64,000 nucleotides of DNA from CAVVEQ01 sp963806635 (lineage in GTDB: Bacteria > Chloroflexota > Anaerolineae > Anaerolineales > Anaerolineaceae), in contig CAWDZA010000015.1 in assembly GCA_963806635.1 (NCBI GenBank), positions 1,488,001-1,552,000 on the forward strand, read 5' to 3'. Positions 1 through 9,148 of the stretch are shown here, piece after piece. Each line of letters starts with the position of its first letter. The stretch's first letter is position 1. The position numbers and the translations under genes were made by a program. The notes under the pieces were generated by a model. The model was not told the origin of the DNA. It did no database searches and saw only the letters and a program-made list of their open reading frames with translations.

Positions 1-1
1 A

Positions 2-697
2 GTGGAGCTGCAATCGGTCAACCCAAATCCTACTTTTGCTTTGCTGGGTGTTCAGGCGATCCGCGTGACATTCCCCTGGTGCAGAGGTCAGTTCGAAGAA
101 GCTCTTTTTCTTGTAGACCAAATCCTGGAGCAATATAGCCCGGAAAAATTGCAGGATTATCAACTCGGATACTTATACATGAAAGCCAGGCTGTATTGGG
201 AGTTGAAACAGCCTGAGCAGGTCCGGTCTATCCTGGATGAAGTCCTCGCCATCCACCCCGAGGACCGGGATGAAAACCCTGGTTATATTAATTCTTCGAT
301 CCTGCATCTATGTTTTCTTTTGAAGGATAAAGAAAGAGTTCTCGAGCAGTACACGATCCTGAAAAAAGTCATCGGGGATTCTCCCACGGTCACCCAAAAA
401 GTATTTCTGCAGATTGCAGAAGCCCGCCATGCCTGGCTTGACCGTGATTATGATCTTGCCCTCACCCAGTATAGTGAGCTTCTTGAAACAATCAAACCAC
501 TTGGCGATCTCTGGCGGATTGGCTCCTTCCAGGAAGAAGTGGCGGAGATGCTCGTGGAACGATCCTCTCCTGGTGACACTAAGCTTGCCTCAGGTCACCT
601 GGATAAAGCAATAGAGGTTTACCGGACCGCGGGTCTTACCTATTATGAAGAAAACGCGCGGAAAAAGTTCGAGACCCTTTCTGACACTTCCGCGTAG
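2..697 (+). CDS. TPR-repeat protein, C-terminal part (cut by window edge)
   Basis: The reading frame is open from the first bases of the window, so this is the C-terminal 231 residues of a larger protein. It is made of helical hairpins that look like degenerate TPR units: paired helices with conserved small and aromatic positions, for example around residues 27-45, 55-85 and 135-165, and a last unit near residues 195-225. Such tails are common on large signalling ATPases and adenylate-cyclase-like regulators in Chloroflexota, where they act as protein interaction scaffolds. No catalytic motif is visible in the part present, so the full function is unknown. The next gene follows after 30 bases on the same strand. 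Confidence 0.6.
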   Translation: MELQSVNPNPTFALLGVQAIRVTFPWCRGQFEEALFLVDQILEQYSPEKLQDYQLGYLYMKARLYWELKQPEQVRSILDEVLAIHPEDRDENPGYINSSILHLCFLLKDKERVLEQYTILKKVIGDSPTVTQKVFLQIAEARHAWLDRDYDLALTQYSELLETIKPLGDLWRIGSFQEEVAEMLVERSSPGDTKLASGHLDKAIEVYRTAGLTYYEENARKKFETLSDTSA

Positions 698-727
698 ATT
701 GTTTATTCAAAAAATCCGGAGGTCAAA

Positions 728-1396
728 ATGACAGACACACCCGCCAGGGGAGAATTCCGCCCCCTATCCGCCTGCAACCGCGTTCAGGTGAAAGGCATCG
801 GTGAACTCGTCCTCACCCAGGGGGACAAGGAAGAATTGTTCATCGATGCCAACCCCGATCTGCTCCCCCAGATCAAAACGGATGTGAACAACGGCATCCT
901 GCGCATCCGCTATGAATTTGAGTGGATGGATTACCTTGGGCTGCGCTTCATCGGCGCAGGACCGATCCGCTATTTAATAACCATGAAAGAAATAAACGAG
1001 GTTATCCTGGCCGGAGCGGGCAACGTGGAATGCCGGGCCATCAAGACCACCAATTTGACCCTTGGCTTGAGCGGTGCCGGCAGCATGAACATTTCCGGCG
1101 TGAGCTGCACGGACCTGAAAGCCGCCCTCAGCGGGGCTGGCAGCTTGAAGGTGGCCGGGCAGGCCGGTAAACAGGAAGTGCAGATGAGCGGCGCCGGATC
1201 ATACTACGCTGGTGATCTGCAATGCAAGGAAGCCCACGTCCAAATGAGCGGCGCGGGCAGTGCCAGGGTCTGGGTAACCGATCGTATGGATGCGGCTATG
1301 ACCGGTCTGGGAAGCATCGATTACTACGGCAAGCCGACCATCCGCTTACAGAAGACAGGGCTGGGTAACATAAATCCCCTCGGGGATCACGCCTGA
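728..1396 (+). CDS. head-GIN domain (DUF2807) beta-helix protein
   Basis: This 222-residue protein matches the DUF2807 or head-GIN pattern. A degenerate [S/A]GAGS or TGLGS turn recurs seven times, every 18-21 residues, from about residue 97 to the end, and predicts a short right-handed beta-helix. The N-terminal 30 residues contain the typical V-x-G-x-G-E-L-x-L-x-Q-G entry strand. Family members are usually exported or lipid-anchored, but here I see no signal peptide or lipobox, so the protein may be cytoplasmic. Its start has a clear ribosome site (GGAGGT, four bases before ATG). Function is unknown; the family is often called adhesin-like without biochemical proof. Confidence 0.8.
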   Translation: MTDTPARGEFRPLSACNRVQVKGIGELVLTQGDKEELFIDANPDLLPQIKTDVNNGILRIRYEFEWMDYLGLRFIGAGPIRYLITMKEINEVILAGAGNVECRAIKTTNLTLGLSGAGSMNISGVSCTDLKAALSGAGSLKVAGQAGKQEVQMSGAGSYYAGDLQCKEAHVQMSGAGSARVWVTDRMDAAMTGLGSIDYYGKPTIRLQKTGLGNINPLGDHA

Positions 1397-1450
1397 GCGG
1401 AACTGCAAGTTAGAAACGCATTCGGCTTGATCCTTGCATCCTGACAGAGG

Positions 1451-2398
1451 ATGTATATCGACAATAAGAAACGGTTGAGGCTGACCCTGACCCTCTTGAT
1501 CATTGCCAGCTTCCTCCCGGCCTGTGCGCCCAGGGAGGCTGTGGTTCTGGCCGCACCGGTAAGTGCATTCACTCCACTCCAGACGGTCTCCATCGGGACG
1601 CGTACCCCTTCACCCCAGCCTTCCATAACCCCCTCTTTGCGTCCCTCCCAGACGCTGCCCCCCACCTGGACGCCCTTCGTGATCACGCTCCCTGCCTCGA
1701 ACGGGCCGTGGATCATTGGCTATTCGGTGGAACGCAGACCCATCGAGGTCTATCAATTCGGATCGGGTCCGGTTCAAAAACTTATCGTGGCGGGCATCCA
1801 TGGCGGTAACGAGTGGAACACCACCGCCCTGGCGCGGGAGCTGATCGCCCACCTGCGGGATGACCCGGGGATCATTCCATCAGACACCACTCTGTATATC
1901 CTCCCGCTTCTCAACCCGGATGGGGAAGCCCGCGCGCACACTGTTGATGGCCGGGTCAACGGCAACGGTGTGGACCTGAACCGCAATTGGGATTACCACT
2001 GGAAGGCGGACTGGAACCGCGATGGCTGCTGGATCTACCGCCCGGTGACCGCCGGTGCGTATCCCGGCTCCGAACCCGAAACCGCCTCGCTGGTAGGCTT
2101 CATTAAAGTACATGAGATCAAGGCCATGATCAGTTACCACAGCGCCGCGCTGGGTATCTTCCCCGGCGGCATTCCGCCTGATGCGCTCTCGGTTGACCTC
2201 GCCCGGGCGGTGGCTGCCGTCAGCCCTTATCCCTACCCGCCCATCGATACCGGCTGCGATTTCACCGGAAATATGGTCGATTGGGCTTCCGCCCAGGGCA
2301 TCCCTGCCCTGGATATTGAGCTTTCCGATCATACCCACACCGAGCTTGATACAAACCTGCAGGTTCTGAAAACCTTCCTCGCCTGGCAGGCAAAATAA
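1451..2398 (+). CDS. M14-family zinc carboxypeptidase lipoprotein
   Basis: A 315-residue secreted peptidase. Residues 8-24 form a lipoprotein signal ending in a lipobox (LPAC). A Ser/Thr/Pro-rich stalk follows at about residues 38-80, then an M14 domain. Visible M14 residues are H117 and E121 in IHGGNEWNT, the NPDG turn, DLNRNWD (residues about 176-182, a substrate-binding Arg), H230 in SYHSA as third zinc ligand, and E290 in LDIELSDH as the general base. The spacing between first His and Glu is three residues (HGGNE) rather than the classical two, a variant I associate with bacterial M14 relatives with HGGYEWNT. Likely substrate: peptides or peptidoglycan stem peptides outside the membrane. 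Confidence 0.82.
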   Translation: MYIDNKKRLRLTLTLLIIASFLPACAPREAVVLAAPVSAFTPLQTVSIGTRTPSPQPSITPSLRPSQTLPPTWTPFVITLPASNGPWIIGYSVERRPIEVYQFGSGPVQKLIVAGIHGGNEWNTTALARELIAHLRDDPGIIPSDTTLYILPLLNPDGEARAHTVDGRVNGNGVDLNRNWDYHWKADWNRDGCWIYRPVTAGAYPGSEPETASLVGFIKVHEIKAMISYHSAALGIFPGGIPPDALSVDLARAVAAVSPYPYPPIDTGCDFTGNMVDWASAQGIPALDIELSDHTHTELDTNLQVLKTFLAWQAK

Positions 2399-2424
2399 AA
2401 AAAGGCGGCTCTTGAAAGCCGCCT
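2395..2424 (-). terminator. rho-independent terminator of the ATPase/RCK operon
   Basis: A perfect 7-bp stem (GGCGGCT/AGCCGCC) with a 6-base loop lies just past the stop of the downstream RCK gene. Read on the minus strand it is followed by a run of seven T residues. It also separates this operon from the convergent M14 peptidase gene. Confidence 0.85.
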
Positions 2425-2444
2425 CGAATATCCGGATTTGAAAT

Positions 2445-3116
2445 TTAGGGTTGGTTTTCCAACCGGTCGGCAAGCACGCCGCACTGGGATTCGTGAACGA
2501 TCGCCAGCACTTCATCCGCTGGCTGCAGTTCCAGATCGCCATGCGGGATCATCAGCTCACCCTTGCGCAGAACAGCAGTCAGAACGCATTGGTCTGGGAG
2601 TTGCAGATCACGGATCTTTTTACCTGCCGCGTAAGAATTCGGAGCGACTTTCTCTTCAACGATCGAAAACAGCCCTTTACGCAGCTTGATCAGGAACATC
2701 ATATCGCCCATCGACATTTCCTCGGCGATCATCTTTCCCATCAGGTCAGCCTGGTTGAGCGCCACGTCCACCCCCATATCCGGACGGAACATCCAGGCAT
2801 TCTCAGGGTGATTGATGCGGGCAATGGTTCGCGGAACGTTGAACTCGAACCGTGCCAGATTGGTGACGACCAGGTTGACCTCGTCATCCCCGGTTACGGC
2901 TGCCACCACCTGCATCTGGCGGATGCCGCTGGATTCCAGGAAATCGGGGTCTGTTCCACTCCCCAATAAAACGGTTTCTTTGGGGAGTCGGCTGAGGCTC
3001 AATTGCTCCACCTCTTCACGCCTATTTTCAAGGAGCTTCACCTGATGACCAGCCTGGATCAGATAGTTGGCCAGGTAGGCACCCACTTTTCCGCCGCCAA
3101 TGATCATAACTTTCAT
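2445..3116 (-). CDS. RCK/TrkA-type NAD-binding regulator (second copy in operon)
   Basis: A 223-residue cytosolic regulator with an N-terminal RCK_N Rossmann domain (about 1-120) carrying IIGGGKVGAYLA, followed by an acidic residue at the end of beta-2 (LLENRRE), as expected for NAD binding. A TrkA_C domain (about 135-220) follows. Proteins of this type gate Trk/Ktr potassium uptake channels or other ion transporters in response to NAD(H), ATP/ADP or cyclic dinucleotides. It starts after a good ribosome site (AAGGAG, 6 bases), only 10 bases behind another RCK gene and downstream of a cation ATPase. No TrkH or KtrB pore gene is present in the window, so the partner is unknown. Confidence 0.88.
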   Translation of the reverse strand: MKVMIIGGGKVGAYLANYLIQAGHQVKLLENRREEVEQLSLSRLPKETVLLGSGTDPDFLESSGIRQMQVVAAVTGDDEVNLVVTNLARFEFNVPRTIARINHPENAWMFRPDMGVDVALNQADLMGKMIAEEMSMGDMMFLIKLRKGLFSIVEEKVAPNSYAAGKKIRDLQLPDQCVLTAVLRKGELMIPHGDLELQPADEVLAIVHESQCGVLADRLENQP

Positions 3117-3126
3117 GGTTTTCTCC

Positions 3127-3771
3127 TTAACCTACCAGGTCCTTCAATCGGTCCTGCGAAGTTGCCAGGACAGACAGGTGAACGACATCACCCTCTACAA
3201 AGGTTGTTCCGCTGAGCGGCAGGAATGTCTTTCCATTTCGCGAGATGGCAGAGATATGCACCTCGCCCGGAATGATCACCTCTTCGATCCTTCGACCGGC
3301 AAGCATGGGGGGAACCTCGATATCCACGATCTTAACCTCCCCACTTCCCAGGCTATCCACAACCGCCAGATTGGAGAAGGATAGCAGCTCGGCCATGCGC
3401 ACGATGCCCAACGCCACCGGGGAGATGGTTTGCATCCCCAGACGCCGATAGATATCGGCTTTTCGGGGGTCGTAGATGCGGGCAGCTACACGGGGAACCC
3501 GGAATACATTTTTGGCAATCCGCGCTGCCACAGCGTTGGCTTCATCGGAGGCAGTCACTGCCGCAAAAGCATCCGCCTTTTCGATCCCGGCATCCAGAAG
3601 TGTCTGACGGTCAAAACCAATCCCCACGACTGTCTTTCCTTTATAATTTTTCCCAAGACGCTCGAAGGAAAGCGGGTCGCTATCGATCATCGTTACCTGG
3701 TGATCCCGATTGCTGAGCATGCGTGCCAGCCCCGAGCCCACCCTTCCACAACCGATGATTATTATCTTCAT
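3127..3771 (-). CDS. RCK/TrkA-type NAD-binding regulator (first copy in operon)
   Basis: A 214-residue protein with the same two-domain plan as its neighbour: RCK_N with IIGCGRVGSGLA at the N terminus and an aspartate at the end of beta-2 (MIDSDP), then TrkA_C from about residue 135. The two copies are clearly divergent from each other, which fits a hetero-assembly of two different RCK chains such as the paired KtrA/TrkA proteins known elsewhere. Its ATG overlaps the TGA of the upstream ATPase gene (ATGA), so translation is likely coupled. Potassium or another cation is the expected regulated ion; which transporter it controls cannot be read from the window. Confidence 0.88.
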   Translation of the reverse strand: MKIIIIGCGRVGSGLARMLSNRDHQVTMIDSDPLSFERLGKNYKGKTVVGIGFDRQTLLDAGIEKADAFAAVTASDEANAVAARIAKNVFRVPRVAARIYDPRKADIYRRLGMQTISPVALGIVRMAELLSFSNLAVVDSLGSGEVKIVDIEVPPMLAGRRIEEVIIPGEVHISAISRNGKTFLPLSGTTFVEGDVVHLSVLATSQDRLKDLVG

Positions 3772-6620
3772 GGGGTAACTCCTCGTCTGGAATCGATCCT
3801 TCTTTTTATAAATTTAGCGATTTCGTCGATAATTGTCAATGCCGGGATGAACGGCACCAGGAATAACCAGTACCAGGCCGGGAAAGGACCGGTGCCGATG
3901 AACTGATTTAGGAATGGAACATAAACGATCATCACCACCAAAACCAATTCGGAGAGAATACCCAGCCAGATCAACTTGTTGTTGAAAAAAGCCAGCTTGA
4001 AGATCGAGATCTTTTCTGTGCGCTGGGCAAAAACATTGCCAATCTGGGTGAAAACAACCGAAGCCAGGGTAAGGGAGGTGGCAGCCACGTAGAGACTGCC
4101 GCTGGAGGGCAGCCCGAAGATCTGTCCGGGATACCCGTTGGTCCAAAACATGAAGAAGAAGGCCAGCATTGCGATCAACCCCTGCGGAATTCCCAGGTAG
4201 CCATATGTTCGTAATAGCATCGAACGGTCGATCACGTGCGATTTCAGGCTTCGCGGGGGTCTGGTCATGATCCCCGGTTCCGGGGGTTCTGCACCCAATC
4301 CCAGTGCCGGAACCATATCCGTTCCAAGGTCGATCGCCAGGATCTGCATGACCGTAAGGCCAAGCGGAATCAAGCCGCCGCTGAGGACGAAGAAAATGAA
4401 CGGAATGGCTTCCGGGGTATTACTGGTGAAGATATACGAGCAGAATTTTCGGATGTTCGAATAAACTGCCCGACCTTCCTCCACCGCATTGACGATGGAA
4501 GCGAAGTTGTCGTCGGTCAGGATCATGCTGGCCGCTTCCTTGGCCACATCCGTTCCGGTGATACCCATGGCGACACCGATATCCGCTTTTTTTAGCGCAG
4601 GCGCATCGTTGACGCCATCCCCGGTGACCGCAACCACATTTCCCTTCACCTGTAGAGCGCTGACCACGCGGAGCTTGTGCTCAGGTGCAACCCGGGCGAA
4701 GATCACCTCGTCATCCAGTGCTTTGATCAGATCATCCTCCGACATCGTTTCCAGCTCGAAACCGGAGATGACCCGTGCGTCCTTGTTTTTTATGATTCCG
4801 ATCCGCCGTGCAATGCTTTCTGCGGTGAGTCCATAATCTCCGGTGATCATCACCACCCGGATTCCGGCGGTGTGACACTCCTCCACAGCCTTGCTGACCT
4901 CGGGTCGGGGAGGATCCATCATGGCGATCAAACCCAGGAAGGTCATTTCTTTTTCGATCACTTCCGAAGTGTAATCCTCCATCTGGGCGGGGAGCTCGCG
5001 CTGGGCGATGGCCAGCACCCGCAGCCCATCGCGGGCAAATTCGTCGTTGGCTGCCATGATCTCCGTCCGGGTTTTTTCATTCATGGGGATCATTTTTCCA
5101 GATTGCAACGTTGCGGTGGACAAATCCAGCATCTCGATCGGCGCCCCTTTGATGTAGGCGATCTCCCGCCGGGAGGGACCGATACTTCGCCAGCCGCCGG
5201 CCAGATTGTGGACGGTGCTCATCCGCTTGCGGCGGGATTCAAAAGGTAGCTCGCGCAGGCGCGGGGCTTGTTCTTCTTCCTCCGCCAGGTCAATTCCGCC
5301 CTCACGGGCAACCACCAGCAAGGCGGCTTCGGTGGGGTCTCCCAGGATCGTCCAGCGATTCTTGCCATCCCCGTTGGGGGGCAGCAGCTTGGAGTTGTTA
5401 CACAGCCCTGCAGCCAGCAGGAGCGCCCGAAGGTTCGGGTTCGAATCCGCGGTCAGCTCCTTATCCGCGTCGTAGATCTTGCCCTCCGGCGCGTACCCGT
5501 TTCCGGTAACCTTGAGGACTTTTCCCGCGTGCCCATTGGCGGCTGAAACAGGTACCCAAAGGCTGCGAACGGTCATTTCATTCTGGGTCAGCGTGCCGGT
5601 TTTATCGGTGCAGATCACGGTAGTGCAGCCCAGAGTTTCCACCGCGGAGAGTTTTTTGATCAGGGCATTGCGTTTGGCCATGCGCTGGGAACCCATCGCC
5701 AGGGATAGGGTTACCAGGGGCAGCATGCCCTCGGGAACAAAAGCCACCACCATGCCGACCGTAAAAATAAAGGAATCGGTCAGGTTGACCTTACCCAGGA
5801 AAAACGCCAGGACGAAGAAGAGCGCCCCCACCCCCAGGGCCACGAAGGTGATGACACGGGTGGCAATTTTCATTTCCTTCTGCAGCGGGCTGAGTTCCTC
5901 GCCCACTTCCTGGGTCAGGTTGGCGATCTTGCCAAATTCGGTATCCATGCCGGTGGCAAAGACAACCGCTTTGCCCGTCCCCGCAGCTACATGAGTGCCA
6001 GCAAAAACGATATCCGGCATTTCCGTGAAGGACATGCCTTCCTGCGTAAAAGCGGTGACGCTTTTTCCCACCGGGCGGGATTCGCCTGTGAGCGTGGATT
6101 GATCACAGCGTAATTCGGCGGAGGATACCAATCGGCAATCTGCAGAGATGCTATCCCCTTCCCCCAGCAGGATGCTATCGCCGGGGACAAGCTCCTCTGC
6201 CAGGATCTTTTGCTCTCCGCCATCTCTCAGCACACGGGCATAGGCTGGCAGCAGTTTCCGCAGCGCTTCGGTGGCTTTCTCTGCGCGGAATTCCTGCCAG
6301 AAGCTGAAGGCTCCATTGATGAGGTTGACCGCCCACACTGCGATTCCCAACTGAGGCATTTGGGCAATGAAGGCTGCCGCTCCAGCGATCCAAAGCATGA
6401 TCGCCATCAGGTGGGTGAAGTTGGCCAGCAGCTTTTTATATAGCGGCTTGCCCTTCACCTCGCGCAGCGCGTTCTTTCCAAAAACTCCCAGCCTGGCTTC
6501 CGCTTCCGCCTGGGTCAGCCCGGAGCTGGTGGTCTGCAGGGATGCGTAGACTTCCGGAATTGTGCAAGCCGCCAGTTTGGAGCGGTTGATCGTAATTTTT
6601 TGCGAATTATTATCCGACAT
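3768..6620 (-). CDS. PII-type cation-transporting P-type ATPase
   Basis: A roughly 950-residue pump of the SERCA/PMCA/Na,K class. It has an N-terminal cation-ATPase domain (about 20-90), the actuator motif TLTGES near residue 180, the phosphorylation loop CTDKTGTLT with the phospho-Asp near residue 342, a nucleotide-binding domain with a KGAP motif, MITGD, and the hinge TGDGVNDAP near residue 671. A large C-terminal six-helix domain follows. M4 contains FVPEGMLP, a PEGL-like motif typical of Ca2+ or Na+/K+ pumps. The transported ion (Ca2+, Na+ or H+) is not certain. An in-frame TTG lies three codons upstream, but the ATG at 6620 is the conventional start. The stop overlaps the next RCK gene. 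Confidence 0.93.
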   Translation of the reverse strand: MSDNNSQKITINRSKLAACTIPEVYASLQTTSSGLTQAEAEARLGVFGKNALREVKGKPLYKKLLANFTHLMAIMLWIAGAAAFIAQMPQLGIAVWAVNLINGAFSFWQEFRAEKATEALRKLLPAYARVLRDGGEQKILAEELVPGDSILLGEGDSISADCRLVSSAELRCDQSTLTGESRPVGKSVTAFTQEGMSFTEMPDIVFAGTHVAAGTGKAVVFATGMDTEFGKIANLTQEVGEELSPLQKEMKIATRVITFVALGVGALFFVLAFFLGKVNLTDSFIFTVGMVVAFVPEGMLPLVTLSLAMGSQRMAKRNALIKKLSAVETLGCTTVICTDKTGTLTQNEMTVRSLWVPVSAANGHAGKVLKVTGNGYAPEGKIYDADKELTADSNPNLRALLLAAGLCNNSKLLPPNGDGKNRWTILGDPTEAALLVVAREGGIDLAEEEEQAPRLRELPFESRRKRMSTVHNLAGGWRSIGPSRREIAYIKGAPIEMLDLSTATLQSGKMIPMNEKTRTEIMAANDEFARDGLRVLAIAQRELPAQMEDYTSEVIEKEMTFLGLIAMMDPPRPEVSKAVEECHTAGIRVVMITGDYGLTAESIARRIGIIKNKDARVISGFELETMSEDDLIKALDDEVIFARVAPEHKLRVVSALQVKGNVVAVTGDGVNDAPALKKADIGVAMGITGTDVAKEAASMILTDDNFASIVNAVEEGRAVYSNIRKFCSYIFTSNTPEAIPFIFFVLSGGLIPLGLTVMQILAIDLGTDMVPALGLGAEPPEPGIMTRPPRSLKSHVIDRSMLLRTYGYLGIPQGLIAMLAFFFMFWTNGYPGQIFGLPSSGSLYVAATSLTLASVVFTQIGNVFAQRTEKISIFKLAFFNNKLIWLGILSELVLVVMIVYVPFLNQFIGTGPFPAWYWLFLVPFIPALTIIDEIAKFIKRRIDSRRGVTP

Positions 6621-6696
6621 TTCCTTCAATTCGCGGCAGTTACTTCACCGCTTTTTTTGCCTTTTCTGTCAATTGGTTCGTAAATACAAGGAAAGG

Positions 6697-6724
6697 ATTA
6701 TAGCACCAGTTGACATTCTTTCAA
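6697..6724 (-). promoter_or_regulatory. sigma-70-type promoter for ATPase/RCK operon
   Basis: On the minus strand there is TTGAAA, 16 bases, then TATAAT, and the -10 box is preceded by TG-N (extended -10). It lies about 75 bases upstream of the ATPase start, in an AT-rich gap between two divergent genes. Confidence 0.7.
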
Positions 6725-6823
6725 TGAAAAATTAATGTGTGCAATTCACGCAAGTATTAATCGATTTCTAATGAAATTTGCTGTCTTTTACGGCTGATTT
6801 CGATTAGAATCTACGCACATACG

Positions 6824-8005
6824 ATGAGAAAATCTATGAAAAGATTATTTATTGGTATTACGCTCACTGTCTGTATTTTTTCGGCGATCCCCGACGGCGC
6901 CGTTCGGGCGGAAGAGACCACTGCCAGCAGCGTGGGGAATTCTGCCCTGCCGCTCTGCCTGCCGGGTATCTACCTGAGCCAGCAGCAGGATTGCCTCGCT
7001 TTGGGTCCTTCCCAAACCCTCAGCGGTTTGGCAAAGATTGGTTATACCTTTCCCCCAAAACCGCCGGTAGGTTTCAATCCCTTCCGCGGATCTGGCAACC
7101 ATTCCCTATCGCTATATTAAGGTCACCGCCGATAAGAAGCCCATCCCCCTTTACCGCACGCCTCCACAAAAAAGGGATGATCCCGCCCCGGTTTACCAGG
7201 ATCCCGGCTTCAAATACTTTTCCTATCTGAACTCGGTCGAAAACGATGCGGGTTTCTTTTATTACACAAAAGGCGGATATTATGTGGATGGCGAATATGT
7301 GGCCCGCGCGGCGGTGCCTGAATTCCAGGGCGTGGAGATCCGCGAACCGGTGACCACACCCTTCGGCTGGATCCTCTCCACCGCCGATGTTCAGTCCGCA
7401 CCCGGATCGAACCAGCCGCTTACCGGCAAGAAATACTACCGATTTAATCGCGTGAATGTGTATCAATGCCAGGATGCCAGCGGCGAGGAATGGTGCATGA
7501 TCGGCTTGAACGAGTGGGTACCATCGCGCCTGATCGCCGAGATCACCCCCGAGAAAACACCACCAGAGGGCGTGACCAACGGGCGCTGGGTGGATGTCAA
7601 CCTTATTCGAGGAAACCCTCTCGGTTTACGAGGATAACAAGCTGGTGTTTGCCACGCTGACTTCCACCGGGCTGGATCCCTTATTTTACCCAGCCGGGAT
7701 TGTTTCAGATCTACCAGAAGAAGGAATCTGAGACGATGAGCGGCGCCTTCGCTGCCGACCGCTCGGATTATTATTACCTTGAGGATGTACCCTTCACCAT
7801 GTATTTCGATAAAGCCCGCGCCTTGCACGGCGCTTACTGGCACAGTATCTTCGGCTATCCCCGCTCGCACGGCTGCGTGAACCTCTCCATCGCGGATTCG
7901 CATTGGCTCTACAACTGGGCTAACGTGGGCGATTGGGTTTACGTTCACGATCCTTCCGGGCAAACGCCCACCGACCCAGCCTACTATTCCAAGGGTGGGG
8001 CGTAA
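6824..8005 (+). CDS. L,D-transpeptidase (YkuD), broken by three frame changes
   Basis: An exported L,D-transpeptidase that cross-links peptidoglycan through 3-3 bonds or anchors proteins to it. A signal peptide covers residues 1-27. The protein continues in a second frame near 7080 (an extra C in a CCC run), a third near 7606 and a fourth near 7695. The catalytic YkuD domain is in the last piece: a His in HGAYWH and the active-site SHGCVN near position 7870. All pieces are collinear and conserved-looking, so I treat the breaks as sequencing errors rather than decay. The central part contains two short SH3-like stretches (IPLYR, VNVYQC). A terminator follows. Confidence 0.8.
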
Positions 8006-8027
8006 CCATATTGGTTTCCAATCCCAG

Positions 8028-8053
8028 AAAAGACCGGCGCACCGGTCTTTTTT
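8028..8053 (+). terminator. rho-independent terminator after L,D-transpeptidase
   Basis: An AAAGACCGG/CCGGTCTTT stem of nine pairs with a short loop and a following T run lies 23 bases after the stop codon. Confidence 0.88.
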
Positions 8054-8070
8054 AATATCTACCCAGATGT

Positions 8071-8076
8071 TATAAT
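8071..8076 (+). promoter_or_regulatory. possible -10 box for the UbiA gene
   Basis: A perfect TATAAT lies between the preceding terminator and the UbiA start, leaving a leader of about 40 bases. No convincing -35 element is visible. Confidence 0.35.
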
Positions 8077-8121
8077 TTTTTCCTCTGGAATGAATCCGTA
8101 ATTAATGCCAACGAGGACAGC

Positions 8122-9138
8122 ATGAACTTCAAAATGTGGATCAAAGCACTGCGGGTCATCCCCCGCATTACCAAGGAGGAATGGGACCAACTCGATGTTG
8201 TTTCCCGCTGGCTGATCGCCACGCGCGGGGCGGTGCTCATCATCACCTTTATCCCGGCGGTCATGGCCGGATTGCTGGCTGCCAAGGACGGCATGTTCCA
8301 CTGGCTGAACTGGATCCTCCTTACCGTTGGCTTGGTCTTTGCCCATGCCATGAACAATCTGCTTAATGACCTTTCGGATTACCGCCGCGGGGTCGATAAG
8401 GATAATTATTTCCGCACCCAGTATGGTCCCCAGCCGCTCGAATCCGGGTTAATGACCACCAAACAGCTCCTGACCTATGCCGCTTTCAACGGGGTGATTG
8501 CGCTCATCTGCGGCCTTGGCCTCACGCTGTTGATCGGTTGGCCAATCCTGATCCTCATCGCCATCGGCGCGTTCTTCGTCTTTTTCTACACCTGGCCGCT
8601 TAAATACATCGGCCTGGGCGAGGTGGCAGTCATTCTCGTCTGGGGTCCCCTGATGGTCGGCGGCGGGTATTACGCCATCACAGGCGTGTGGAGCTGGACG
8701 GTCTGCCTGGCTTCTCTTACCTACGCACTGGGCGCAGCATTGGTGATCTTCGGCAAGCACATCGATAAGCTCCCCGAGGATAAAGCCAAGCGCATCCACA
8801 CCCTTCCCGTAATCATCGGCGAGAAAGCCAGCCGCTATGCCGTTCTGGCAATGATGGCTTTTCAATACATTTTCGTTGTCTACCTGGTGGTCACCGGATA
8901 TTTTTCACCCATTCTGCTGATCGTCTTCCTGGCGCTGTTCTACATCAAACCTGTGGTTCAGATCTTCCTGCACCCCAAGCCGGCAGAATGCCCTGCCGAT
9001 TTCCCCAAGGATATCTGGCCGCTTTGGTTCGTGGCTGCCGGGTTCGAGCACAACCGCAAATTCGGGATGTTCCTGATGCTGGGGTTGATCCTGCAGCTCC
9101 CATTCTTCACCAACCTGGTTTCTTCAGTATTCAAGTGA
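8122..9138 (+). CDS. UbiA-family prenyltransferase (MenA-like)
   Basis: A 338-residue integral membrane protein with about nine hydrophobic helices. It transfers a polyprenyl chain to an aromatic acceptor. The first Asp-rich motif is in NLLNDLSDYRRGVDKD (residues about 76-91) and the second in DKLPEDKAKRIHTLP (about 215-230), both needed for Mg-diphosphate binding. The family includes MenA (menaquinone), UbiA and chlorophyll/heme relatives. MenA-like is my best guess from the motif spacing, but no other quinone genes are nearby, so the acceptor stays open. The start has a GAGG ribosome site. The ABC ATPase gene follows after 10 bases, suggesting co-transcription. Confidence 0.82.
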   Translation: MNFKMWIKALRVIPRITKEEWDQLDVVSRWLIATRGAVLIITFIPAVMAGLLAAKDGMFHWLNWILLTVGLVFAHAMNNLLNDLSDYRRGVDKDNYFRTQYGPQPLESGLMTTKQLLTYAAFNGVIALICGLGLTLLIGWPILILIAIGAFFVFFYTWPLKYIGLGEVAVILVWGPLMVGGGYYAITGVWSWTVCLASLTYALGAALVIFGKHIDKLPEDKAKRIHTLPVIIGEKASRYAVLAMMAFQYIFVVYLVVTGYFSPILLIVFLALFYIKPVVQIFLHPKPAECPADFPKDIWPLWFVAAGFEHNRKFGMFLMLGLILQLPFFTNLVSSVFK

Positions 9139-9148
9139 ACCGGAAAAA

